A stretch of 44,775 nucleotides of DNA, from NCBI GenBank assembly GCA_023266845.1, contig JAHFPH010000001.1, positions 1-44,775 of the forward strand, given 5' to 3'. The notes beneath the pieces are model-generated. The model was not told where the DNA came from and searched no databases. It was given only the letters and a program-made list of their open reading frames with translations. Source of the DNA: Rhodospirillaceae bacterium. Lineage in GTDB: Bacteria; Pseudomonadota; Alphaproteobacteria; JAEULC01. The position numbers and the translations under genes are program-made. Below, one piece after another: positions 8,897 to 16,250 of the stretch. Position 1 is the first letter of the stretch; each line of letters begins with the position of its first letter.

Positions 8897-9889
8897 TTAG
8901 ACGAGCTTCGCTTTGGTGTTGGCCGGGGTCAGCTCGCGCCCCATGCAGCGCTGGTAGTATTCGGCCACGGTCGCGCGCTCGGTCTCGTCGCATTTGTTGA
9001 GGAACGTGACGCGGAACGCGAAACCGATATCGTTGAAGATGCGCGCGTTCTCGGCCCAGGTCATCACGGTCCTGGGCGACATGACGGTGGAGATATCGCC
9101 GGCGATGAAGCCCGCGCGCGTCAGGTCGGCCAGCTGCACCATCGCGCCGATCGTGGGACGGCCCTTGTCGCTGTCGTAGTGCGGCACCTTCGACAGCACG
9201 ATGCGCACTTCGTCGTCGTGCGACAGGTAGTTCAGCACGGCCACGATGTTCCAGCGGTCCATCTGGCCCTGGTTGATCTGTTGCGTGCCGTGATACAGGC
9301 CCGAGGTATCTCCCAAGCCAACCGTATTGGCGGTGGCAAAGAGCCGGAAGGCGGGGTGCGGGCGGATGATGCGGTTCTGATCGAGCAGCGTCAGCTTGCC
9401 CTCGACCTCGAGCACGCGCTGGATCACGAACATCACGTCCGGCCGCCCGGCGTCGTATTCGTCGAACACCAGGCAGGTGGGGTGCTGCAGCGCCCAGGGC
9501 AGGATGCCCTCGCGGAACTCGGTCACCTGCTTGCCGTCGCGCAGAACGATCGCGTCCTTGCCCACCAGGTCGATGCGGCTGATATGGCTGTCCAGGTTGA
9601 CGCGCAGGCACGGCCAGTTGAGGCGCGCGGCGACCTGCTCGATATGCGTCGACTTACCCGTGCCGTGATAGCCCTGGATGATGACGCGGCGGTTGTAGGC
9701 GAAGCCCGCCAGGATCGCCAGCGTCGTGTCGTGGTCGAAGCAATAGGCCTCGTCCAGCGTCGGCACATGCTCGCGCGGCTGGCTGAAGGCCGGCACCTGC
9801 ATGTCGCAGTCCAGCCCGAAAGTCTGGCGGACCGAGATGGTGATGTCCGGCGTATCCGCGGCGGCGCCGACGGTCTGGGTGGCAGGCAT
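8897..9889 (-). CDS. cobS: Cobaltochelatase subunit CobS (AAA+ ATPase)
   Basis: CobS is the AAA+ motor of cobaltochelatase; it forms a two-tiered ring complex with CobT and uses ATP to drive cobalt insertion by CobN. The 330-residue product carries Walker [10 protein letters not shown] (about 74-82), Walker [13 protein letters not shown] and sensor motif [12 protein letters not shown]. The N-terminal section ([16 protein letters not shown]) is typical of CobS. The start at 9889 gives MPATQTV, the usual length. It is immediately upstream of cobT and downstream of a J-domain gene transcribed in the same direction. Confidence 0.96.
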   Translation of the reverse strand: MPATQTVGAAADTPDITISVRQTFGLDCDMQVPAFSQPREHVPTLDEAYCFDHDTTLAILAGFAYNRRVIIQGYHGTGKSTHIEQVAARLNWPCLRVNLDSHISRIDLVGKDAIVLRDGKQVTEFREGILPWALQHPTCLVFDEYDAGRPDVMFVIQRVLEVEGKLTLLDQNRIIRPHPAFRLFATANTVGLGDTSGLYHGTQQINQGQMDRWNIVAVLNYLSHDDEVRIVLSKVPHYDSDKGRPTIGAMVQLADLTRAGFIAGDISTVMSPRTVMTWAENARIFNDIGFAFRVTFLNKCDETERATVAEYYQRCMGRELTPANTKAKLV

Positions 9890-10018
9890 GGCAGGTTCCG
9901 TATGGTCCCGTATATTGCGTTGCGGAATAAGGTTTTACGTTACCCGAGGGGGCCAAGTCACGCCCGATTTCCGCATATCAGGCAAGGCCTTGGCGTAGGC
10001 CAGGCCCAAAACCGGCAC

Positions 10019-10678
10019 CTAGGATATGGGGACGGGCTGCGGCAAGTAGAAGCCCTTCAGCACCGTATAGGCCTCGTTGATGGTCTTGAGGCGCTCTTCC
10101 GCCGCGCGGTCGCCGCCATTGGCGTCGGGGTGGTGGCGCTTTACCAGTTGCTTGTAGCGCGCCTTGACCGCCTTGAACTCGATCGGCGGCTCCAGGTCCA
10201 GCACCGCGAAGGCGCGGCGCAGATGCTCGCCCAGCTTCGCGCCGCCGCCGCCGTTGGCTTGTTTCTGCTTGCCGTCGAAGCGCCCGTTCGCGCGGTTCAC
10301 GCCCTGGATCTCGATGTCGTCAAGGATACCCATGCCGTCGAACAGATCGAAGCGAATCGGCTTGCGCGGCCTGTCCTTGCCGTTGGCGGCGCTCGTGGCG
10401 CCGCCGAGCGGCCAGCTCGGCCGGCGCCAGGTGGTGTCGGCGCGGCGATGCGCCTCGATCTCCTCGGGACTCATCCCGGCGTAATAGTTCCAGGCCGCGT
10501 TGTAATCGCGCACGTGCTCAAGGCAGAACCAATAATACTGGTCCAGCTTGTCGCGCGCCTTGGGGGCGCGGTGCTCGCCCGTCTCCTTGCAGCCCGGCAC
10601 GTCGCAGGCGCGCTTCAAGGGGCGCGGCTCGGTCTTGCGCGGCAGGGGCGATATTTTCGCAACCCGCTTCTTCGGCAT
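10019..10678 (-). CDS. J-domain (DnaJ-like) protein
   Basis: This is a 219-residue J-domain protein, a co-chaperone expected to stimulate an Hsp70 such as DnaK. The J domain is at the C-terminus (about 155-210) with the essential HPD in KRHHPDANGGD. The N-terminal half has a conserved alphaproteobacterial region with CDVPGC and WFCLEHVRDYN, whose Cys/His spacing could bind a metal. The start is the ATG at 10678 (MPKKRVAK); the frame extends upstream but there it overlaps the divergent bolA gene and lacks similarity. No Gly/Phe or zinc-finger region as in true DnaJ is present. It precedes cobS by about 130 bases; whether it assists the chelatase is unknown. Confidence 0.88.
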   Translation of the reverse strand: MPKKRVAKISPLPRKTEPRPLKRACDVPGCKETGEHRAPKARDKLDQYYWFCLEHVRDYNAAWNYYAGMSPEEIEAHRRADTTWRRPSWPLGGATSAANGKDRPRKPIRFDLFDGMGILDDIEIQGVNRANGRFDGKQKQANGGGGAKLGEHLRRAFAVLDLEPPIEFKAVKARYKQLVKRHHPDANGGDRAAEERLKTINEAYTVLKGFYLPQPVPIS

Positions 10679-10793
10679 CGTGCGAGTATGCGAGGGTCGG
10701 CCGCCAGTGGCAAGTTTCCGGGCCGTTCGGGCGGCGGCCGGGGCGAAGATTAATCGCTTGAAATCCATTCGGCTTTCGGGGAACCCTAACGCC

Positions 10794-11081
10794 ATGAGCG
10801 TGGCCGGCCGGATCACCGAGAAACTCACGCGCGCGCTGGCGCCCCTGCGCTTGCAGGTGCGCGACGATTCGGCGCGGCATTCCGGCCATGCCGGATCGCG
10901 GCCGGGCGGCGAGACGCATTTCCAGGTCGAGATCGTGTCGGCGGAATTCGCCGGGCTGTCGCGGGTCGCGCGGCAGCGTCTTGTCCATAAGGCGCTGGCC
11001 GAGGAACTGGCCGGGCCGGTGCATGCGCTGGAACTGAAGACGCTCACGCCGGAAGAGGATAAAGCACTTACCCAACACTAA
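10794..11081 (+). CDS. bolA: BolA family protein
   Basis: BolA proteins bind monothiol glutaredoxins and [2Fe-2S] clusters and take part in iron and stress responses. The 95-residue product has the class II-like KH fold pattern: the N-terminal helix RITEKLTRALAP, then HSGHAG, HFQVEIVS and the C-terminal RLVHKALAEEL with GPVHALELKTLTP, all in normal order. The start at 10794 (MSVAGRITEK) is chosen by alignment to the family; an upstream in-frame ATG at 10548 would overlap the J-domain gene on the other strand. Divergent transcription from the J-domain gene leaves a 115-base shared promoter region. Confidence 0.92.
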   Translation: MSVAGRITEKLTRALAPLRLQVRDDSARHSGHAGSRPGGETHFQVEIVSAEFAGLSRVARQRLVHKALAEELAGPVHALELKTLTPEEDKALTQH

Positions 11082-11084
11082 ACC

Positions 11085-11189
11085 GTCATGGCCCGACTTG
11101 ATCGGGCCATCCACGCCGGAACGATGCGTAGCCGCTCAATAATTCAATAATAAAGCGTGGATGGCCGGGTCAAGCCCGGCCATGATGAC
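11085..11189. repeat. BIME-like paired inverted repeat, copy 2
   Basis: The left unit GTCATGGCCCGA..TCGGGCCATCCACGC and the right unit GCGTGGATGGCCGGG..CCCGGCCATGATGAC flank an AT-rich centre. It sits between the convergent bolA and DUF2889 genes and could end transcription from both sides. Confidence 0.75.
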
Positions 11190-11209
11190 AATCGGTATGC
11201 GTGACGGCC

Positions 11210-11773
11210 TTACTTCGGCCCGGTATAGAAATCCGGCCAGAAGCGCTTCACCACCTCGCCGTCCGCGGCCAGCGCGTGGCAGGTGTCGATGATGCGCGGC
11301 CTTTTCTTCGCCGCCGCCGGATCGGCCGCGGCGCGCTTTTGGCGTTCGCGCCGCGAATGGATGGTCTGGAACGCGGTGGTCGCGACCGGCCCCAACAGCT
11401 CGACCAGATGCGTGCAGCCCTCGGTGCCGCCCAGAAGCTCGCGCGTCTTGACGGTGAAGCCCGGCACCATGCGCAGGCCCACCAGCTTCTGGAACGCCGG
11501 CGCGATGTCGCCGCAGATGCGATAGGGGCTGTGGTCGGTCTTGGCCTCGACCGCCCTAATGGTCAGCGTGTCGTCCACCGTCAGCCTGATCCACATCTCG
11601 TGTACCGGCGTGCCCGCTTCCACGCGCCCGCGCCATTCGTTGTCGAACGCATAGGTCTTCACGTCGACGATGCGGCCTTCGATCTCCCATAAGCCATCGG
11701 GCCGGCGGAAGCCCTGGCACTGGACGTTGCGTGTGTGCAGATGCTCGCGCTGGCCGGCTGGCGAAAGCGGCAT
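11210..11773 (-). CDS. DUF2889 family protein
   Basis: This 187-residue cytoplasmic protein matches the DUF2889 family, whose function is unknown. Typical features are HTRNVQCQGFRRPDGLWEIE at the N-terminus, then IEGRIVDVKTYAF, HEMWIRLTVDD, AVEAKTDHSPY and the central GCTHLVELLGPVATTAFQT. The conserved His and Cys residues in GCTHLVEL suggest a catalytic or metal site, which is inference. The start at 11773 is preceded by GGAGGAT at good spacing. There is no signal peptide or membrane segment. It stands alone between two repeat elements. Confidence 0.88.
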   Translation of the reverse strand: MPLSPAGQREHLHTRNVQCQGFRRPDGLWEIEGRIVDVKTYAFDNEWRGRVEAGTPVHEMWIRLTVDDTLTIRAVEAKTDHSPYRICGDIAPAFQKLVGLRMVPGFTVKTRELLGGTEGCTHLVELLGPVATTAFQTIHSRRERQKRAAADPAAAKKRPRIIDTCHALAADGEVVKRFWPDFYTGPK

Positions 11774-11850
11774 GTCCCGATCCTCCGTTGGAGTCAGACG
11801 GGACTATCTATAAGGCCATGCTGCGGTGCGTCAATGAGTCGAGGAAGATC

Positions 11851-11949
11851 AACCACAGAGACACAGAGGCACTGAGAAGAGCTGGAGATTGCGGCCGAAG
11901 GCCGCGGAAAGCCCCTATCCTCTCGGTGTCTCCGAGTCTCTGTGTGGTT
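11851..11949. repeat. CACAGAGACACAGAG-type intergenic inverted repeat
   Basis: The left arm AACCACAGAGACACAGAGGC and the right arm CTCTCGGTGTCTCCGAGTC followed by TCTGTGTGGTT are imperfect reverse complements about 40 bases apart. This sequence type is widespread between genes in proteobacteria. A lone half-copy (CACCACAGAGACACACAGG) is at 18137-18155. Confidence 0.6.
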
Positions 11950-11981
11950 CTATTTGTCCTAGCGCCGCGCCCTCGCCACGC

Positions 11982-12434
11982 CTAAGGCGTGGCGCCATAC
12001 CCAGCGTCTTGGATATACGCGTCGCGCTCCTTGAGCTCGTCCTCGAGCTGCCGCCGCACGACCGCGTTCAGGTCGCGCAGCGCCACGATGCCGGCGACCT
12101 TTCCGTCCTGGCCCACGACCGGAAGATGGCGGAAGCCGCGCGCATGCATGCGCTCCAGCGCCTCGTTGGCGGTCTGGTTGGGCGACACGGTCTCGGGATC
12201 GGGCGTCATCACGCGGTGAAGCGGCGTCTGATCGGGATCCAGGCCCTTGGCGACCACGCGCATCAGCAGGTCGCGTTCGGAGAAAATGCCGGTGATCCTG
12301 CCGTCTTTTCCGATCAGCACCGCGCCGATCTTACGGATCGCCATGTAGCGTACGGCGTCCATCACCGTGGCATCGGCCGATATCAGCACGACCTTCTGAT
12401 CGTGGACCACATCGGGAATGATGCGGTACTGCAT
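11982..12434 (-). CDS. Tandem CBS-domain protein
   Basis: This 150-residue protein is built of two CBS motifs, which bind adenosyl ligands such as AMP, ATP or NAD and act as sensors. CBS1 includes VVLISADATVMDAVRYM and KIGAVLIGKDGRITGIFSERD; CBS2 includes ETVSPNQTANEALERM and LPVVGQDGKVAGIVALRD. A charged helix (RRQLEDELKERDAYI) ends the protein. The ATG at 12434 is preferred over the GTG at 12437 because AGGAGGG lies five bases upstream of the ATG. There is no partner domain or adjacent channel gene, so the regulated target is unknown. Confidence 0.9.
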   Translation of the reverse strand: MQYRIIPDVVHDQKVVLISADATVMDAVRYMAIRKIGAVLIGKDGRITGIFSERDLLMRVVAKGLDPDQTPLHRVMTPDPETVSPNQTANEALERMHARGFRHLPVVGQDGKVAGIVALRDLNAVVRRQLEDELKERDAYIQDAGYGATP

Positions 12435-12613
12435 CACGACCCTCCTTTCGGGCGGGTTGGTTTACCTTCCTTCGCTGCAGAGAACGAGGCCGGCCACCCC
12501 CAGGCGGCAAGGCTCGCATCGCGAAAGGCTCTGCCTTGCTGCGCCGCGTTGTCAACCGCGATCATTCGACGTTTTCGAGAAAAGCCTGGAATACCTGATG
12601 CCAGAGGCGGTTT

Positions 12614-12884
12614 TCAGCCCAATACCGCCAATAACAACAGGGGCAAGGCCAGGAAAGAGAGCAGCATAGAGATCACCACCCTGCCCGCGACCGCTTCCGG
12701 GTCGCGTTTATATTGCTGTGCAAAAAGGTAGTTGAACACCGCCACGGGCATGGCGCTCTGGATGACCAGCACGCCGCGCGCAAGCTCGCCAGCGCCACGC
12801 CCAGCCCCGTCCCGCGCCGGCGAATACCGGGGCGATCACCGCGAACAGGTCGGACATCAGCTTGAGCGTGTCGCCGGAGATCAT
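12614..12884 (-). pseudogene. AEC family transporter remnant (large out-of-frame internal deletion)
   Basis: The N-terminus MISGDTLKLMSDLFAVIAPV, typical of auxin-efflux-carrier (AEC) proteins, starts at 12884. Within about 25 residues it is followed, in another frame, by the AEC C-terminus: GVLVIQSAMPVAVFNYLFAQ, then an RDPEAVAG stretch and a hydrophobic final helix ending at a TGA at 12614-12616. Some 230 residues of the roughly 310-residue family length are missing and the frame is broken: the N-terminal frame meets a TAA within the C-terminal half. The start overlaps the stop of the upstream CNNM-type gene (ATGA), showing the intact gene was the last member of the aroK operon. No function is expected now. 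Confidence 0.8.
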
Positions 12885-14191
12885 TCCTCTTCCGGCTTGG
12901 GTGGAATGACGCGGATCTGCGTCACCTGGTTGCGCTGGCGGCGCATGATCTCGAAGCGGAAGCCGTGGAACTGGAACACCTGGCCGACCGAGGGGATCAT
13001 GCGCGTCTCGTGCAGCACCAGGCCGGCGATGGTGGCGGCGTCCTGGTCGGGCAGGCCCCAGTCGAACTCGCGGTTCAGGTCGCGGATCGCCACCGTGCCG
13101 TCGACCGCGTAGCTGCCGTCGCCCTGCTTGCGCACGCCCTGCAGCGGGCTGACCGCGGCGGTCGGCGGCGCGCCCATGTCGCCCACGATCTCGGCCAGGA
13201 TGTCTTGCAGCGTGACCGCGCCCATCAGCGCGCCGTATTCGTCCACCACCAGGGCCAGGCCCGCGCCGCCGCGGTGGCGGAAGGATTGAAGCTGGTCCAG
13301 CAGCGTGGTCGATTCCGGCACGTACCAGGGCTTATCGGCCAGCGCCGGCACGTCCAGCCCCTCGGCCGATCCGCCGCGCGCGACCACTTCGCGCACCAGC
13401 GCGGCGGTCGCGATCACGCCGACTATGTTGTCCTGCGCGCCGCGCGTCAGCGGCACGTGCGTGTGTCCGCTGCCCAGCACCTGGTCGACGATCGCCTTGG
13501 CCGGCTCGTCGGCGTCGACCGCGACCAGGTTGCGGCGATGCGTCATCACCTTGGCCACCGTTACCTCGCCAAGGTCCATCACCCCGCGCAGCATGGCGCG
13601 CTCATGCCTGATTTCGGGCTCGGGGCCGGCATGCAGGTCGATCACGCCGCGCAGCTCTTCATCGGTCGTGCCGATCCGGTAGTCGTCCGGCAGCTTGGCG
13701 CCGAACAGATTGAGGGTGAAGCGCACGACCATGCGCACGGCCGAAACCAGCGGATTCAGCACCGTGACCACGAACAGCGTCGGGCGCGCCAGACGCAGCG
13801 CCAGCTTGTCGGCGTGGTTGATGGCGTAGGTCTTGGGCATCACCTCGGCGAACACCAGCACCAGCACGGTCATCACGATAGTGGCATAGGCCACGCCCGC
13901 CTCGCCGAACACGCCGATCAAAAGCGCGGTGGCGATGGCCGAGGCGCCGATATTGGCCAGGTTGTTGCCCAGCAGCATTGCGCCGATCATCCTCTCGCGC
14001 TGTTCCTGCAGGCGCTTGACGATGGCGGCGCGGCGGTCGCCGTCCTGGGCCATCTGATGCATGCGCGGCCGCGAGGCGGCGGTCAGCGCCGTTTCGGCGC
14101 CGGCGAAGAACGCCGAGGCCATGAGCTGGAACAGGATGGTCAGAAGCGAAACCCAAATCCCGCCGATATGCGCCAGAGTGTCCCGTATCAT
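12881..14191 (-). CDS. CNNM/CorC-type membrane protein (DUF21-CBS-CorC_HlyC)
   Basis: This 436-residue protein belongs to the family often labelled 'hemolysin', now linked to Mg2+/Co2+ transport (CNNM/CorC/YfjD). It has an N-terminal DUF21 membrane domain with helices around 10-32, 62-83, 90-112 and 130-150, including SAFFAGAETALTAAS and MLLGNNLANIGASA. A CBS pair follows (about 205-325, VMTHRRNLVAVD and VVDEYGALMGAVT), then a C-terminal CorC_HlyC domain (YAVDGTVAIRDLNREF). The start overlaps the aroB stop (ATGA) and the stop overlaps the AEC remnant start. Membership of the shikimate operon is positional and need not imply a shared pathway. Confidence 0.92.
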   Translation of the reverse strand: MIRDTLAHIGGIWVSLLTILFQLMASAFFAGAETALTAASRPRMHQMAQDGDRRAAIVKRLQEQRERMIGAMLLGNNLANIGASAIATALLIGVFGEAGVAYATIVMTVLVLVFAEVMPKTYAINHADKLALRLARPTLFVVTVLNPLVSAVRMVVRFTLNLFGAKLPDDYRIGTTDEELRGVIDLHAGPEPEIRHERAMLRGVMDLGEVTVAKVMTHRRNLVAVDADEPAKAIVDQVLGSGHTHVPLTRGAQDNIVGVIATAALVREVVARGGSAEGLDVPALADKPWYVPESTTLLDQLQSFRHRGGAGLALVVDEYGALMGAVTLQDILAEIVGDMGAPPTAAVSPLQGVRKQGDGSYAVDGTVAIRDLNREFDWGLPDQDAATIAGLVLHETRMIPSVGQVFQFHGFRFEIMRRQRNQVTQIRVIPPKPEEE

Positions 14192-15324
14192 CGGCCGGGC
14201 CCGGCGATCTCCCGGTCCAGCAGCGCCGCGACATCCGCCACCGGCACGTCGCGCGCGGTGAAGGCGCTGCCGATGCCCCGGGTCAGCACGAAGGCGATGC
14301 GCCCGTCGCGCACCTTTTTGTCGCGCGTCATGTGCTCGATCAGCTTGGCCGAGCTCCAGGTGTATTGCGGCAGGCGGGCAAAGCTCGTGGGCAGGCCGCA
14401 AGCGGCAAGGTGCCGCGTCACGCGCTCGCAATCGCCTGTGGGGCACAGGCCGCGCGCAGCCGACAGCCGCGCGGCCAAGGCCATGCCGAATGCCACCGCC
14501 TCGCCATGCAGCAGGGCGTCGGAGAATCCGGTCTCGGCCTCGAGCGCGTGGCCGAAGGTGTGGCCGAAGTTCAAGGCCTCGCGCAGGCCCGCCTCGCGCT
14601 CGTCCTGGGCCACGACCCGCGCCTTGGCCTTGCAGCTCACCGTCACGGCGTGGACCAGGGCGGCCGGATCGCCCGCGATCACTTTCGCGCCGTTGGATTC
14701 CAGCCAGGCGAAGAAATCGGCGTCGCCGATGATCCCGTATTTGACCACCTCGGCATAGCCCGCCAGCACCTCGCGCCGGGGCAGGGTTTTCAGCACGTCG
14801 CAATCCGCCAGCACCAGGCGCGGCTGATAGAAGGCGCCGACCAAGTTCTTGCCATGGCGCGTGTTGATCGCGGTCTTGCCGCCCACGGAACTGTCGACCT
14901 GCGCCAAAAGCGTGGTGGGGATCTGCACGAAATCCACGCCGCGCAGCGCGATCGCGGCGGCGAAGCCGGCAAGGTCTCCGATCACCCCGCCGCCCAGCGC
15001 GACCAGCGCGTTGGAGCGTTCCAGCTTGCGGTCCAAAAGCTCGTCCATGAGGCGCGCGAGATGCGAAAAATCCTTGGTCGCCTCGCCGGCCGGCAGCACC
15101 ACGGCGTCGTGCGCGATGCCCGCGCGCGTGAACGCGGCGGCGAGCGCGGGCAGATGCAGGTCCGCCACCGTCGCGTCGGTCACGACGATGGCGCGCGGCG
15201 ATTTCAGCGCCGGGCGGATCAGCCGCCCGGCCTCGGCCAACAGGCCCGGCCCGACCAGGATGTCGTAGCCGCGGTCGTTCAGCTCGACGCGGATCGTGGC
15301 GGGCGGTTGTGCGCGGGGCGTCAT
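14188..15324 (-). CDS. aroB: 3-dehydroquinate synthase
   Basis: AroB converts DAHP to 3-dehydroquinate, the second step of the shikimate pathway to aromatic amino acids. It uses NAD+ and a divalent metal. The 378-residue protein shows the NAD-binding ALGGGVIGDLAGFAAA, the substrate loop IPTTLLAQVDSSVGGKTAIN, and the metal ligands in YAEVVKYG (Glu), LNFGHTFGHALE (His) and LLHGEAVAFGM (His). The ATG overlaps the aroK stop and its own stop overlaps the next gene's ATG, so translation of the whole run is likely coupled. aroK-aroB is a classic pairing. Confidence 0.97.
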   Translation of the reverse strand: MTPRAQPPATIRVELNDRGYDILVGPGLLAEAGRLIRPALKSPRAIVVTDATVADLHLPALAAAFTRAGIAHDAVVLPAGEATKDFSHLARLMDELLDRKLERSNALVALGGGVIGDLAGFAAAIALRGVDFVQIPTTLLAQVDSSVGGKTAINTRHGKNLVGAFYQPRLVLADCDVLKTLPRREVLAGYAEVVKYGIIGDADFFAWLESNGAKVIAGDPAALVHAVTVSCKAKARVVAQDEREAGLREALNFGHTFGHALEAETGFSDALLHGEAVAFGMALAARLSAARGLCPTGDCERVTRHLAACGLPTSFARLPQYTWSSAKLIEHMTRDKKVRDGRIAFVLTRGIGSAFTARDVPVADVAALLDREIAGPGR

Positions 15325-15905
15325 GACGCATGCTTCCGTTCGAGCAATTGCGCTAGCGCGTCGATCACGCGCTGCACCGTCACCTCGGGCGGGCCGTCGG
15401 TGCTGTCCACGGTGATGTCGGCCGTGGCGTAGACTGGATAGCGCAGCGCCATCAGCCCGGTCAGCACCTCGGCGGGGTCCTTGTCCTTCAGCAGCGGGCG
15501 GTTGCCGCGGCGCGCGGTGCGGCGCAGCAGCACGTCGATATCGGCGCGCAGCCAGACCGAGATGCCGCGCTCGGCGATCAGCCGGCGCGTGTCGGGGTCC
15601 ATGAACGCGCCGCCGCCGGTCGACAGCACATGCACGGGGTCGGCCAACAGGCGCGCGATCACCCGGCGCTCGCCGTCGCGGAAATAGTCCTCGCCGTGCG
15701 CGGCGAATATCTCCTCGATCGTTTCGCCGGCCGCGCGCTCGATCTCGGCGTCGGCGTCGACGAAAGGCAGGCCCAAGCGCTGGGCGAGCCTACGCCCGAT
15801 CGCCGATTTGCCCGCGCCCATCAGCCCGACCATGACGACGGTCTTGGGCACGCGGGCAAGCCCGGCCGGCAGATCGGGCGAAGGAGGGGCGGAAGGAAGG
15901 GTCAT
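15321..15905 (-). CDS. aroK: Shikimate kinase
   Basis: AroK phosphorylates shikimate with ATP, the fifth step of the shikimate pathway. The 194-residue product has Walker A GLMGAGKSAIG (27-37), the shikimate-binding DADAEIE and STGGGAF, and a lid region with RTARRGNRPLL. The start at 15905 (MTLPSAPPSP) is chosen because the conserved domain begins at residue 21; the frame is open further upstream but the extra residues are not family-like, and no strong ribosome-binding site marks either. First gene of the run aroK-aroB-CNNM-AEC remnant. Confidence 0.95.
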   Translation of the reverse strand: MTLPSAPPSPDLPAGLARVPKTVVMVGLMGAGKSAIGRRLAQRLGLPFVDADAEIERAAGETIEEIFAAHGEDYFRDGERRVIARLLADPVHVLSTGGGAFMDPDTRRLIAERGISVWLRADIDVLLRRTARRGNRPLLKDKDPAEVLTGLMALRYPVYATADITVDSTDGPPEVTVQRVIDALAQLLERKHAS

Positions 15906-16106
15906 GGGATCGTGTCGATCGGCGTTGATCGCAAAATGCGCGGTCCTGCAGCTTGTTTGCGCGGCGGGTGAACGCGTTGTTGTTGTACCAAGCCCCGACG
16001 AGGGATAGTCTGCCGCATTGTCGCCACACTCGAAATCTAGCATAGCAACCCGTCGCGTCGCCACGGCGATGGCGGCCACCGAGGCCTCACTAGCCCGCCG
16101 AGCCGC

Positions 16107-16250
16107 ATGCGCCTACGCATCCTGTCGACCCTGATCCTCGCCCTGCTGCTGGCGCTCGGCGCCGGCGCCGCGTTCCTGGTGCTGTGGGAGCCCAAGGCGC
16201 CCACGCGCGTGATCGAGCGAACCATCCCCGATGACAAGCTGCCGCGCTGA
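16107..16250 (+). CDS. Small single-pass membrane protein (47 residues)
   Basis: A short open frame begins MRLRILSTLILALLLALGAG: a basic N-terminus and one hydrophobic helix (about 5-30). A Pro-containing tail follows, ending VIERTIPDDKLPR. The composition is that of a real membrane peptide, and its 3' end overlaps the start of the next gene by 20 bases in another frame, suggesting translational coupling. It is divergent from aroK. I do not recognise a named family. The helix could be a signal anchor or an uncleaved lipid-proximal segment. Confidence 0.62.
   Translation: MRLRILSTLILALLLALGAGAAFLVLWEPKAPTRVIERTIPDDKLPR

Noticed and set aside
9890-10018. Cobalamin riboswitch upstream of cobS
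   Set aside because: The leader is short and lacks a recognisable B12-box.
10548-10793. N-terminal extension of BolA from an upstream ATG
   Set aside because: It would overlap the divergent J-domain coding region and adds about 80 residues unlike any BolA.
12881-14191. Haemolysin function for the CNNM/CorC-type protein
   Set aside because: The name is historical; the domains are a membrane DUF21, CBS pair and CorC_HlyC, which point to metal-ion handling, not cell lysis.
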